A stretch of DNA of 64,000 nt, from positions 124,001-188,000 of the forward strand of contig WNYE01000021.1 of the NCBI GenBank assembly GCA_021396245.1, given 5' to 3'. The translations under genes were made by a program, and so were the position numbers. This document shows positions 34,102 to 44,300 of this stretch, piece after piece (within the stretch, counting starts at the first letter, position 1; each line of letters opens with the position of its first letter). Under the pieces are notes generated by a model. It worked only from the letters and a program-made list of their open reading frames with translations. It made no database searches and was not told the origin of the DNA. This DNA comes from Sporothrix humicola. Lineage: Eukaryota > Ascomycota > Sordariomycetes > Ophiostomatales > Ophiostomataceae.

Positions 34102-35364
34102 TTACAGCAGGAAGGGGCCAACCAGCAGGAAGGCGGCGCCTGCCAGGGTCAGGGAGTTCTTGAGCGTGGCCGAGCCGGCCGTCACGACGGCGTGAGCAGA
34201 AGCGCTGGCCGAAGCACGTGCCGAGCCGCCGCCGTTGGTGTTGGTGCCGTTGTTCCAGGTGCTCTGGCACTTGCCGTTGACGCAGACAGTCGTGCTGGAG
34301 CTGCCGCCGCCGTTGGAGTTGGCGTTGGCGTTGGCGTTGGCCGAAGCAGACGAAGACGACGACGAGCCACCCTTGCCACCCTTGCCGCCAGCATTGGCGT
34401 TGGCCTCAGCGTGGGCATCAGCAGAGGCAGAAGACGAAGAAGACGAGCCACCCTTGCCGCCACCGTTCGAGTTGGCGTTGGCCTCGGCGTGAGCATCAGC
34501 AGAGGCAGAAGACGAAGAAGACGAGCCGCCCTTGCCGCCGTTGTTGGAGTTGGCGTTAGCCTCAGCATGGGCATCAGCCGAAGCCGAAGCAGACGACGAA
34601 GAGCCGCCGTTCCAGCCCTTGCCGCCCTTGCCGCCAGCATTGGCGTTGGCCTCAGCGTGGGCATCGGCCGAAGCCGAAGAGGAAGAACCGCCGTTCCAGC
34701 CCTTGCCGCCCTTGCCGCCAGCATTGGCGTTGGCCTCGGCGTGTGCATCAGCCGAAGCCGAAGCAGAGGAGCCACCGTTGCCGCCCTTGCCGCCCTTGCC
34801 ACCGCCGTTGGAGTTGGCGTTGGCCTCGGCGTGGGCATCGGCCTCAGCGGAAGCGGAAGAACCGCCGTTCCAGCCCTTGCCGCCCTTGCCACCAGAGTTG
34901 GCGTTGGCCTCGGCGTGGGCATCGGCCTCAGCGGAGGCAGACGAGCCACCGTTGCCGCCCTTGCCGCCCTTGCCGCCGGAGTTGGCGTTGGCATTGGCCG
35001 TGGCATGGGCCTCGGCGTGGGCAGTGGCAGTGACACCGTTGCCGCAGATCTCGACCTTGCCGGTCTGGTGGGGCTTGTCAACGGGGCAGGTGATGGTGAC
35101 CGGGGTCTGGTTGCAGACAACAACGGTCTCGACAAAGTTGGGAGGCAGAGTAGGCTTCACCCAGTTGCCCTTGTCGCCGCAGACCACCTCAATGATGGTG
35201 TAGGTGGCATCCCAGATGGTGGTGGCATCAGCCGCCTTGCCGCAGTGGGTGTAGGTGGTGGTGAAGGTGGTGGTGGCCGTCGTCGTGGCAGTAGCCGTGG
35301 TGGTGACGGTGGCGGGGTAGCTGGAGCAGTCCTCCATGAACGACGAGCTGGAAAGAGAAGACAT
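34102..35364 (-). CDS. tandem-repeat Gly/Ser/Ala-rich protein with hydrophobic C-terminal tail
   Basis: A single exon of 420 residues. Residues 10-40 are Thr-rich. Residues about 40-110 form a Cys-containing region with CGKAADATTIWDATYTIIEV, VVCGDKGNW and VEICGNG. Then follow about nine imperfect repeats of 23-30 residues, each built from an ADAHAEANAN core (seven exact copies) and a GGKGGKGxNGGSS linker. A short segment TTVCVNGKCQSTWNNG comes next. The end, SATLKNSLTLAGAAFLLVG plus PFLL, resembles a GPI-attachment or tail-anchor signal. No signal peptide is visible after this ATG, and I saw no good donor site in the 200 bases upstream that could join one. The upstream DNA is pyrimidine-rich on the coding strand, which suggests a strong promoter. 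A cell-surface role is inferred only. Confidence 0.75.
   Translation of the reverse strand: MSSLSSSSFMEDCSSYPATVTTTATATTTATTTFTTTYTHCGKAADATTIWDATYTIIEVVCGDKGNWVKPTLPPNFVETVVVCNQTPVTITCPVDKPHQTGKVEICGNGVTATAHAEAHATANANANSGGKGGKGGNGGSSASAEADAHAEANANSGGKGGKGWNGGSSASAEADAHAEANANSNGGGKGGKGGNGGSSASASADAHAEANANAGGKGGKGWNGGSSSSASADAHAEANANAGGKGGKGWNGGSSSSASASADAHAEANANSNNGGKGGSSSSSSASADAHAEANANSNGGGKGGSSSSSSASADAHAEANANAGGKGGKGGSSSSSSASANANANANSNGGGSSSTTVCVNGKCQSTWNNGTNTNGGGSARASASASAHAVVTAGSATLKNSLTLAGAAFLLVGPFLL
34320..35010. repeat. in-gene tandem repeat array, about nine units of 70-90 bp
   Basis: The DNA coding for the ADAHAEANAN/GGKGGKG repeats shows a periodic block around gttggcctcagcgtgggcat on the plus strand, at about 34396, 34474, 34555, 34644, 34731, 34816 and 34903. 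Units differ by whole codons, so the array can expand or contract in frame. The same array leaves a 447-codon open frame on the opposite strand, which I treat as a by-product of the repeat. Confidence 0.85.
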
Positions 35365-37995
35365 CTTGAATGTAGTGATGTGGGTTGTTTAAATTAAAAC
35401 GAAAGTAAGAAGAGAAGATGAGCGAAAGAAGGAAGTTGGTGTTGTAAAGAATGGATTGAGCTAAAGAGCTGCAAAGTATTAAAAGAGTGACTTGAGAAGA
35501 AGAAGTGGTGAAGAGACTTGTTGTCGAAGCTTGTTTGGATGGTGAGAAGAAAGAAAAAAGGATGAACAACATCGGAGAGATGCGACCTTCATATAGCAGT
35601 CGAGGAGGATGTTTGCCAAGCGCCCAAAAGAGCAAAAATGGTCAGAAGAGCATCAACAAAAGGTTGCAAGACAGAAAATAAGCTACACGAGGCAGCGTGC
35701 GGGAGGAACGGCCGCCGAAGGGAGGCACGTTCGCTGCAGAATTCGGACGCCGTGTGTTGCAAAGAATTCGGCCATGCATCGTGGGCGGAGAAGTGTAAGT
35801 GAGGACTGTGTGTAAGTGAGTCTGTTTGTGAGCGTGAAGAATGGGTGGGAAATTTGGGTGCATTCTTGGTGGCATCAGAAGATACCACAGTCGATTCCAC
35901 TGGCTGCATCGGGGCCAATATTATGTGCAACAATACACACATTCTTGGGGCTCTTCTCCGAATTTCTTTGCAGCATTAAATTCCTGCATTTCAGAGTTGG
36001 GCCACTGCAATGTGACTTATGTGTGAGAAGAATTAAGACAGCAGTTTGTGCAATGCCAAGGGCACAAATGGTGCAAAAAGCAACAAAAAGCAACAGAAAA
36101 AAGAAGCAATGAATGCGAGATTTGGCCCTGTACTCCTGAGACCTTGCTCAAAAGGGTGAACAAACACCATTAAGGTTCTGCAATGCATTAATACATTGCA
36201 GTTTGAGGGTGGCCACAGAAGGGACAAGGGACGAGGAAAGACAGAAGTAAAGGCACACAGCAGGGAAAAGTTGAGGACGCGGTGCAGCAAAAGTACGCGG
36301 GACGCGGGATACCGTTGAAAACTTCAACGGTGAGACACTGCGTGTTTACAACCGACAAGACAGCTGAAGAGTCCGAATGTCGACGATTCGGGGCTGTAGC
36401 CAGCTATCTTGGTGATGTTGAACGGGATCAAAACAAAATAATTAACAACAGATTGTGGAGGCCCGTCTGTACGCTTTGCATATACTTTCCGGGGAAACGC
36501 ACGATTGTCGCCGCTTGGCCAGGCTCCTCTGCTTATGCTTACCTCGATAACAAGGGAGGAGGTCATGAAGAAAAGTCGCGATGGGCAGGGCGGCCAGGAA
36601 CGTGGCAACAAGCTTGTGCTGTGTGGAGGAAGTGCAGAAAGGACTGGAAGAACGGGCCAAAGGCGAGAAAATCGCACATAAACCAGACGGTGCAAAGAGA
36701 AAACACGCGCAGAAGCGAGGGAGAACACGCCGCCGTGGCCAACTGGCACGCAAATCGCAAATAAGAAAGGAGCCAAACGGAACCGAGAGAACTGAGCGAA
36801 AGGAGCAAAGGGGAGACTGCAAAGGACGAAGAACAGAGACAGAGGCGAAGAAAGGGAGACCAAAAGGACAGGCAAAAAACAGGGCTTGCTTTCCTGGAGC
36901 GCCTCATTCCGCGTGTCGCTGGCCAAGACGTGCAGTCCGAGTTTTCTCAGCGTTCTGGCCGTCTGCTTGTCTTTGGCGTCCGGCTGAATCGCGCGTTCGT
37001 CGCTGGCATTCGGCATGTGCCCATTTCTGAGCTCGCTTTCTCTTTCTTTCGATCCTCTCGTTTCTCACGAGGCTCCACCGTGCACGTTGGACGGCGACGG
37101 AATGCAATGGCAAATTGGCTTGAATACGGTACGAAGGACGGAGGACGGGCCCGAGAAACCGTTCGATAGATGTACGGGTACGATGTACGGTGCGCTGTTC
37201 ACGTAGACGAAAAACTGGCGATGTTTTCATTTGCTGGGATGTATCCGAAATTTTCGACATTTGCGCATCTATGGCCCGAGGGCAAACGGCAAACTTCCTA
37301 TCATGGACTTCAATCTGCAGAGGGATCTCTTCAAAGAAGAGATACAGTTCTAGCAACACATCACCGTGGGTAGTTTGTACTTCGAGATGATGGTCGTGGC
37401 GCCTCTGGGTAAACTTTTTGATCTGAAGAAGAAAAAGAAGAGAAGAAAGCAAGAAAGAATTTTCGGCGGCAGGAATGCAAAGAAATAGTAGTCGTTCCTG
37501 GACAAAAGTGGGGCTCTTTCTGCAAAGGCGGTGGGGGAAGGTGCTATTGGCGCGCATGGGTCGCACTTTCTTGAGTCTTCACGCGTCTTTCTTAGGCAGT
37601 CACGTGTCTCTTATTCACCCATCGCAGCTGCCAATCGATAAGCCGCCAACGGACGTCCAACGTCCCTTCCCTCAACTCACCTCCGTCAGTCGAATCCAGA
37701 CTCACGCCCAATTCGCTTCCCTCCATTCCTGCAGATCTGGAGAGCTCATCTTCCGCCTTTTTCGTGCCTGTCCATACATACACAGAGCGACTGGCGCGTT
37801 TCTCTCTCAATTCCACAACAAACTCTGGCTCCAGGCCCTCCCCACTCAGAACCGAAAGAACGAGGGAACTGTGCTCCCGCTCTCCCCGTCACACAAGAAA
37901 AAAGAAACCCACTCAGATCATAGCAAGAGAGAGGGCAAGCGCCGTTTTACTTTTGCGGGGTGAAGAGCCCACACAGTTCTTTTGTCCTCGCTGCC
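35365..37995. other. 2.6-kb intergenic region, no supported gene
   Basis: Several open frames of 150-230 codons exist on the minus strand (36324-37016, 36904-37566) but have no known domains, overlap each other and lack splice-supported partners. A TATA-like ctatat (minus strand, 35591-35596) lies about 230 bp upstream of the repeat-protein start. A 24-bp imperfect palindrome is at 36178-36201. The right end holds the promoter of the FAM32A homologue. Confidence 0.55.
36178..36201. repeat. 24-bp imperfect palindrome
   Basis: Arms ctgcaatg and cattgcag flank cattaata, so only one base pair of twelve is mismatched. It lies in a large intergenic stretch, far from any supported gene. It could be a protein-binding site or chance. 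Confidence 0.7.
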
Positions 37996-38556
37996 ATGCC
38001 TTCGGACGAGTACGCGTCGGTGAGCGGCGGCGCGTTGCGGCTCAAGGGCGCCAAAGTGGAAAAGCACAAGAGCAAGAAGCACAAGAAGAAGAAGAGCAGT
38101 CGGGACAAGGACAGCAGCCGGGCACGGCACGCTGAGGACGAGCTGGAGCGGAGAAGTGCTGGCTCTGACGGTGAAGACGAAGACCGGCAAAGAAAGAAGA
38201 AAAGAGACAAGAAGAAGAGCAAGTCAGGCGAGGATGGCGGCAGTGGAGATGAGGACTACGATGACCACGAGGATCTCAAGATCGATCCGTATGCGCGCAT
38301 GACGCCTGCCGAGCGCCGCTTCGCCGAGGCACAAGACAAAAAGGTTGGCCCTTTTGAACCCGTATGTCGTATGATTGTCATCTAATTTACTTTACTAACG
38401 GCACAGATCCGTGATTTGATGCATGCATCGCCAGAAGAGGCCCGCGCAGCTCGTCCTGAGCTGTTCAAGAGCCACAAAGAGCGTCTGGCCGATCTCAACA
38501 CCTACCTGTCACGTCTCAGCGAGCACAATGACATGCCCAAGATCGGCCCGGGGTAG
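37996..38556 (+). CDS. FAM32A homologue, small Lys-rich nuclear protein
   Basis: Exons 37996-38361 and 38407-38556 give 171 residues. The protein opens with a Gly-Ala-Leu-Arg-Leu-Lys-Gly segment matching the LKLKG start of human FAM32A. It continues with Lys-rich and acidic tracts, has MTPAERRFAEAQDKK in the middle, and after the 45-nt intron ends with SHKERLADLNTYLSRLSEH and NDMPKIGPG, the conserved family C-terminus. Human FAM32A contacts the catalytic spliceosome and affects 3' splice site use. A splicing role here is inferred from the family. The ATG at 37996 is preferred over an in-frame ATG at 37960 because the LKLKG-type segment normally lies close to the N-terminus. Confidence 0.88.
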
Positions 38557-40532
38557 AAGCAGAACGGAAGAGGGTGTGGAGTGAATGCGGGAGGATTTGC
38601 ATCGTGGTGGATGGACACGGGATGCAGGGGTCTATGGAATTCAGGAAAAAGGAAAGCAGTCTGGAAATCACAACAAGAACCTATGCGAGTTTGTTTACAT
38701 CATCTATGTTTTAGCTTCTTTATTTAGGATACGGCGTTTCTATGGTAGTTTCGGGGTGGCGTTGCAGCATTTTGATTATTCGGAAATAAATGATGATTTT
38801 TTTTCAATCAATGGTTCTAGAATTTATGGTTATTTTTTAATTGGTTCTCCGAATTCTTCTCTATTTTCTGGTATTTTATTGGTTTTTTGTTGTTATATGA
38901 TTATTTTTGTATCATTTCGATTGTATTTTGTCAATTTTTAATTGATTATTTTGTTGAAAATATTTGATGTTGCAGAATAAATATACATTGTCGCACTGCT
39001 TCCCCAGACTCTACGCCGATAATCAAACTTTAATTCTCAGAATGGGCGCATCCTCCCGTCGTTTGTTTACAAAAATACCACCTGCTGCCGTTGCATGATC
39101 CACGGCCGCCGATCAGGCTGTTCTCCGAAAATCAATATTGACTTTCTCTCGCCCGGTTGCTGTGAAGACACCATTGCATTCCTGCAGAGAGCCGATTCTC
39201 CCTCTGTTGGGCAAGGTCGCTGGAGTAAGCTTCAGCCAGACGCCATTACGGCGTATATCCCTTTCTTCGTCCGAACAAAGCCCTCCAAAAACCTCCAAAA
39301 TCAACACAGACCCAGCAGATCCTCTCGCTGAAGCAAGGGAGCGTGACCTCAGCGCGGCGTGATTCCATGGTGCTCGACAGGTACAAGCACCATAAAGGAG
39401 GAAACCGTTACTTAATAGTTTCCTCACTTTCAAGTCTAGATCCCACAGCTGCGTGCCAGTTGGGCAACCGAAGTCTTTGGAATAGAGAGAGTAATCTCGA
39501 CACTCTGCAGAAATGCTTTGTATGACTCGTACACTTTCCCATGCGAGCCATGGTATATTACTGAACACCACAAACCTCCTCGGCAGTGCCAAGAGCGCCT
39601 CTTCTTTTGAATAGAGTCCATTACGGATCCCCAGATCCCGAGAGTCTGCCTGGTAGGAATGAATAACATATTTCCCATGAAAGTGCTCAAAGGAATCAGC
39701 CTATGAAATATTTCAGCCCATGGTCTGTTGGAGCTTGTTGCAGTCTAGACGTGTTGGGCCTACATCCGACAAATGTGCCAAGTGTGCATGAAGTGCTTTG
39801 TTTTGTGGACCGAAAAATAACTTTAAAAATTCTATTCTCGTTTGTGTTTTTGTCCTGCGACCTATGTAGTACTCGTAAACTTAACCAAGCAATCCAACAA
39901 AATAATAGTGTTTCTACCATTGGGTAGACCAAGTATAAACTAGAGTAAAAAAGCAAAACGCAAGACCAATCAAAATAATGGGAAACGCCCCGTCCATGCA
40001 AAGGAATGTGGTAATGTGGTAAACAGGCTTTAAGGAAAGTAAACAGTTTGGGCTGATGATGCAAAAAAGGAGTGACAGTGTGTAAGTGAAAAAAAGGAGG
40101 CGATGAAAAGGGCCAATTATAAAAACAAACGACAATTGAGAAACCAAAAAAAGGAAGTCAAAGAAGTGAGGCAGTCCAGAGAGATCGATAGGCGAGATGA
40201 GATGTAGTGCAGCCGACGCGCCTGTGGAGATAGGACACGGGAGGGAGAAGAGACGCGAGCCCGGGACCATTCATACAACCAAAGAAGGGATGGCTTCACG
40301 TAAGGAAGCCAGGGAAGAGTAAAGGATAAACCGGCAAGAGACGATATAAAATGCTTGTATGTGTCCTTAACCGGGTTCAATCATCCATCTCGTCATATAT
40401 TAGACCCATTAATTGGCCGTCATCGATGGAGGAGGGGTCGTGGTCTTCTGCCGGTTCTGCAATTATTCCGCATCCTGCCTGTGCCGCTCTCTCTATTGTC
40501 CTCCAACACAATTTGATTTTTGTGGCCCAGGC
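38557..40532. other. 2.0-kb intergenic region with T-rich tract
   Basis: No gene is supported. From about 38690 to 38990 the plus strand is strongly T-rich and could be the 3' region of the FAM32A homologue; it contains AATAAA near its end. The right part (39700-40100) is A-rich on the plus strand. Open frames in the rest are short and carry no recognised domains. Confidence 0.55.
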
Positions 40533-41399
40533 TTAGATCAGCATGGCACCGACGACGACACCAGCGACGGCCTGGAGAGCCTTGTTGCCGGCCAGCATGG
40601 GCACAGCAGCACCGGTCTGCAGAGTGCCCGAGTTAGTGGGCGAGCTGCCGCCGTTGGTGTTGTCAGCGCCGACGACAGAGGTGGCCGTGACGACAGTGGG
40701 CGTGCCGTTGATGGTCGACGTGTAGACGGTGACCTTCTTGCTGGTGCTCGAGGACGAGCTGGTCTTGGACGAAGTGTGCGAGGTCGTCGTGGCCGAGGTG
40801 GACGAGTTCTTAAAGGTCGACGACGTGGAGCTGGTGGGCAGGCTGGTCGTGGGCGTCGACGAGGGCGGCGTGCTGGAGATGGTGCCGTTCAGGTCGCGGC
40901 GGGCCAGCTGGACAATAGACGTGGCCAGGGCGGCGTTCTCGCGGTGGATGGCCTCGAGGGCGTGCTTCTCCGAGGGGTAGACGCCGTGCTTGTAGGTGTC
41001 CGGCAGGTACTCGTGCAGAAGGTCGTGCAGGGACTCGGGCGAGACGGCCTCGAGCAGACGGGCGAAGCTGCCAGTGGGAGCGGCAGCAGCAGCACCGCCA
41101 GCCGCGGCAACGACGGCACCATTCCTCTGGGCACTGCCGGCCTTGTGGGACTTGTTGCACGATCTGGAGGAGGCACGCATGGTGCCAATGGCGAGCGAGC
41201 CGAGACCGAAGACAGCAACGCAGCAAGCCAAAACGAAGGCGAGCGTCACAGTGAAGTGGGCAGCCTTCTTGGCCTGGGCCATGCGGCGTCTGCAGGCGCG
41301 GCGGCACTTGGTCTTCTGGTCGTCAGCAGCGGTGATTGTCGTCGTCTCGGCGGCGGCGAGCAGCCGCTTCTCGTCCTCTGCTGTGGGATAGGAAGCCAT
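40533..41399 (-). CDS. Ser/Thr-rich signal-anchor surface-type protein
   Basis: A single exon of 288 residues. A basic, Cys-containing cytosolic start (CRRACRRRMAQAKKAAH) precedes one membrane segment, residues about 50-72 (TVTLAFVLACCVAVFGLGSL). A small helical domain follows: FARLLEAVSPESLHDLLHEYL, then GVYPSEKHALEAIHRENAAL and ATSIVQLARRDLNG. A Ser/Thr-rich stalk with VTVYTSTINGTPTVVTATS comes next, and the protein ends in a hydrophobic tail (LAGNKALQAVAGVVVGAMLI). This layout fits a type II or GPI-like surface protein known from other filamentous fungi only as uncharacterised. The helical domain is the part most likely to show homologues. Confidence 0.75.
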   Translation of the reverse strand: MASYPTAEDEKRLLAAAETTTITAADDQKTKCRRACRRRMAQAKKAAHFTVTLAFVLACCVAVFGLGSLAIGTMRASSRSCNKSHKAGSAQRNGAVVAAAGGAAAAAPTGSFARLLEAVSPESLHDLLHEYLPDTYKHGVYPSEKHALEAIHRENAALATSIVQLARRDLNGTISSTPPSSTPTTSLPTSSTSSTFKNSSTSATTTSHTSSKTSSSSSTSKKVTVYTSTINGTPTVVTATSVVGADNTNGGSSPTNSGTLQTGAAVPMLAGNKALQAVAGVVVGAMLI

Positions 41400-44300
41400 T
41401 GTGGATGCGTGAGTTGTCGAAGGGAGTGTGGTGAAGTAGAGAGATGGAGGTGAAGAGTTGAGAAAGAGAAGAAAGGGGAGGGAAGTAAAAAAAAAAGAGT
41501 GTGTTGAAAAAGGGGACCAAGAGAATGGGAGGCAGCCTCGTTTTGTTTATCCTGAGAAAACGAAAAACGTGGGCGAGGCAGACGTCTGTGGGGATCGTTT
41601 GCAAGTTTTCCGGAGACACAGAGGTGTCACTGTTGGTCGTCGAGACAAAGAGTATTCGTGAACAAGAGTTACAAGTAAAAGTTCAAGTCAATGTACGGAG
41701 TAGACGGTGGCGATGACCAGGGTGGGCTTGTGGGTTCTCTAGTGGTGTCCGTTGGCTTGTTTTCTCGCTTTTTTTTATTCTCCTTATTCCTTATCAACGA
41801 GTGGAAAAAGAAAGTGGCTGGCGGAACCGTTTTTGGCGATTTTCTCGTATTTGCTCCGATGCAAACAAGGAGCGTCGGCAAGGGGCGTCTGCTGGGTAAC
41901 AAAGACAGGTAAGAGAGCGTTGCAGGATCTCAAACGTAAATAGTGAAAGAAAATATGAAAAGAGTGAGAGGAATGAGAGGAATTGAGGCAAAAATAGAGT
42001 CAAACACAGGGAAAGAAAGAAAGAAAGGCAGAGGGAGAAGCGAGTGGACGAGGCTTTTTGCTGGGATCGCGGAATACGAGTAAGAGGGAAGGGATTGGGG
42101 GGGAGGCCGGGGCAGGAACAATGAGCAGCAGAAAGCACCAGAATGGCAGGAGCAATGGGGTCCTGTTGGCCGGGTCAGCCGAAAGGGGATGGAGCGACTG
42201 GCGATTGGGACTTGTGGACTGGCGTGGCGGACTGGTGATGAGCAGGCCGCCAAAAGAATCAAGTCAGGGGCAGCCCAGTCGCTTCAGTGGCACCCAAAAG
42301 GAGAAACCCGCGCGAAAAAACGCAGTGAGAAGGCGCGATGGCGCCCTCTTCGAAACACACGTATGCTAGGCCATCAGCTCACCATCGGCCAGCCAAACAG
42401 CGCTCTCCACTTGGCGCTGTGACTTTTTTTCGTTTTTCTCGTGAGTTTTCACACAAACGTCTGTTTCTCAGCTCTTTTGCACGGCTTCGCTAGATCCGAG
42501 CTGTCTTCCAATTGTCTTGGCTGATGCTTGGGGTCTCCTCTTGAAGCATTTTAGACCATCTTGGGCTATTTTGGAAGGCTGCCAGGGCAGGGACCGACAA
42601 GGCAGGAGGGACCGGACTTGTCGCTATATCGCCAACCAGGGCATTTAGCGCTGTTCTTTTTCTCCTTAGCGGTGGCCTAACGAAGAGCAACAACAGGGCA
42701 GGCACGAGGGACAGGGAAGGTCGAGCTTCCAGGCAAGGAAGGGGCTTTGCAGATACGAGAGAGACAGAGAGAAAGATCCAGAGAAATGCAGTGCGATAGG
42801 GAAAGAGAGACACAGAAGAGACAGCCTCCCATCGGGCAGGAAGCGATGCTGCACACGTCTGCGACTTTTGTGTCCCGGAGTAATATATGGTCGTACTGCA
42901 CGCAGCATGTGTCGCATTTGCAGTCGAGATTGCGACAGTCTCGTACACAAACGAGGTGTGTCTGTCAGGCGGTTGAAACATATCCCTTGAGAGAAAACAG
43001 AGAGATACGAACAGCAGCATGCGCCATCCAGGCTGCCTGTCGTATAACGATGGTGACTTACTGATGACAAAAGGGACAACTGGCGGTGGCAGCTGCAGGA
43101 AGGGACGGCTTGCATATGTTCATGCTCGTTCCTGCCCGTTGTTGTTCTTGTCAACAATACTTGACTGCCTCCTGCCGTCCAACAACGAATTGTTACTGGC
43201 TCTGTGCCGTTTTGTGGTTTTTGTGGTTTGCACCTTCCTCGGACCTCGCCGTCATGGTGGCCTCGTATCGGACGGGGCAAGTCGTGAACAAAAAGCCAGT
43301 TTTTTTACGTGGGCGGGCCTGGCCAATGGGGCCGGTCTGCGTCAGCGTTCGGCGCTGGGATCCAGGGCAGACCCAGAACAAAAGTATGCAGGACCCCCCA
43401 CTATGGGCAGGATCTCCAGAAAGCAAGGCCCAGGCGCTCCTTCCTGTTGACAAAAGGACCTGCAAACTGACGATATTTTTTGTCGTCTGTCAAAAAAAGT
43501 ACATTGAAGCTGTCAATTTTGATTTTCTAGTCTTTCTGCGACGCAGACTGTGAAAGTCCCTTCAAACCCCTATTTCACCCCGCCTCTCTTCATATTGTCG
43601 TCTCCCTTACTCCGTAATACGTTGTCGGGAATTGGCCTGGGCTGAAGATGAACGCACCGACGTCATGACGTTTCACCACGCCGAATTTGCAGTTAGCCCC
43701 AGCTGGGCTGGTCGTGCTTCTGGGTTAGCCTGGTGAAAGATAGGAAGAAAAGGGAGCCCGTTGTTAAAAGTGCTCCAGTTGGGCAAAGCTTGGCGTTTTC
43801 CAGGTGCAGCACGAGGACGTTGGACGTGGACAATGGCGAGTTCAGCCGCAAATAGTCGTTTTTCGACCTTCAAAGCTGCCCAGGCCACTACCGAAGAAAC
43901 CGATACTGATGTGGTTAGGTCTCGCCAGCTTTCGTTGACCAACAAGGATCGAGATTCGTGAAAATATCGACCTATTGTTTACTTTACTTTGTTTGGTTCT
44001 ATCCCGAACCAACGCCTCCACAGCCACGACGCTTTTTCCAAAAATTGAAAGGCGTGACGTGGCCAGGGAGAAGGGATCGATGAGAGCGAGGAAAGCGAAG
44101 AAAGAGGCGAAAGCCGGGACATGTACTCCGTACAGAGAGTACATATCAGATATGTTTCCTGGGCATGACGGGTCATGGTCAGGCAATGACCCATGCTGCG
44201 TAGATTTGATCAGACAGGAAGACAGTGAGAAGCTTGTCAATCCAGGAGAGCCTCAAGCCTTGGAGGGCTGCTGGCTGTGCAGGGCGTACAGGTGCAGTGG

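Noticed and set aside
36324..37566. Two minus-strand frames of 220-230 codons
   Set aside because: They overlap each other in different frames, have no domain and no supporting splice sites.
38585..38941. Plus-strand frame with a membrane-like, Phe/Tyr-rich sequence
   Set aside because: It falls in the T-rich tract directly after the FAM32A homologue and is best explained by base composition.
40370..40400. Sequence resembling a tRNA T-loop (gggttcaat)
   Set aside because: No acceptor stem, D-arm or anticodon arm could be folded around it.
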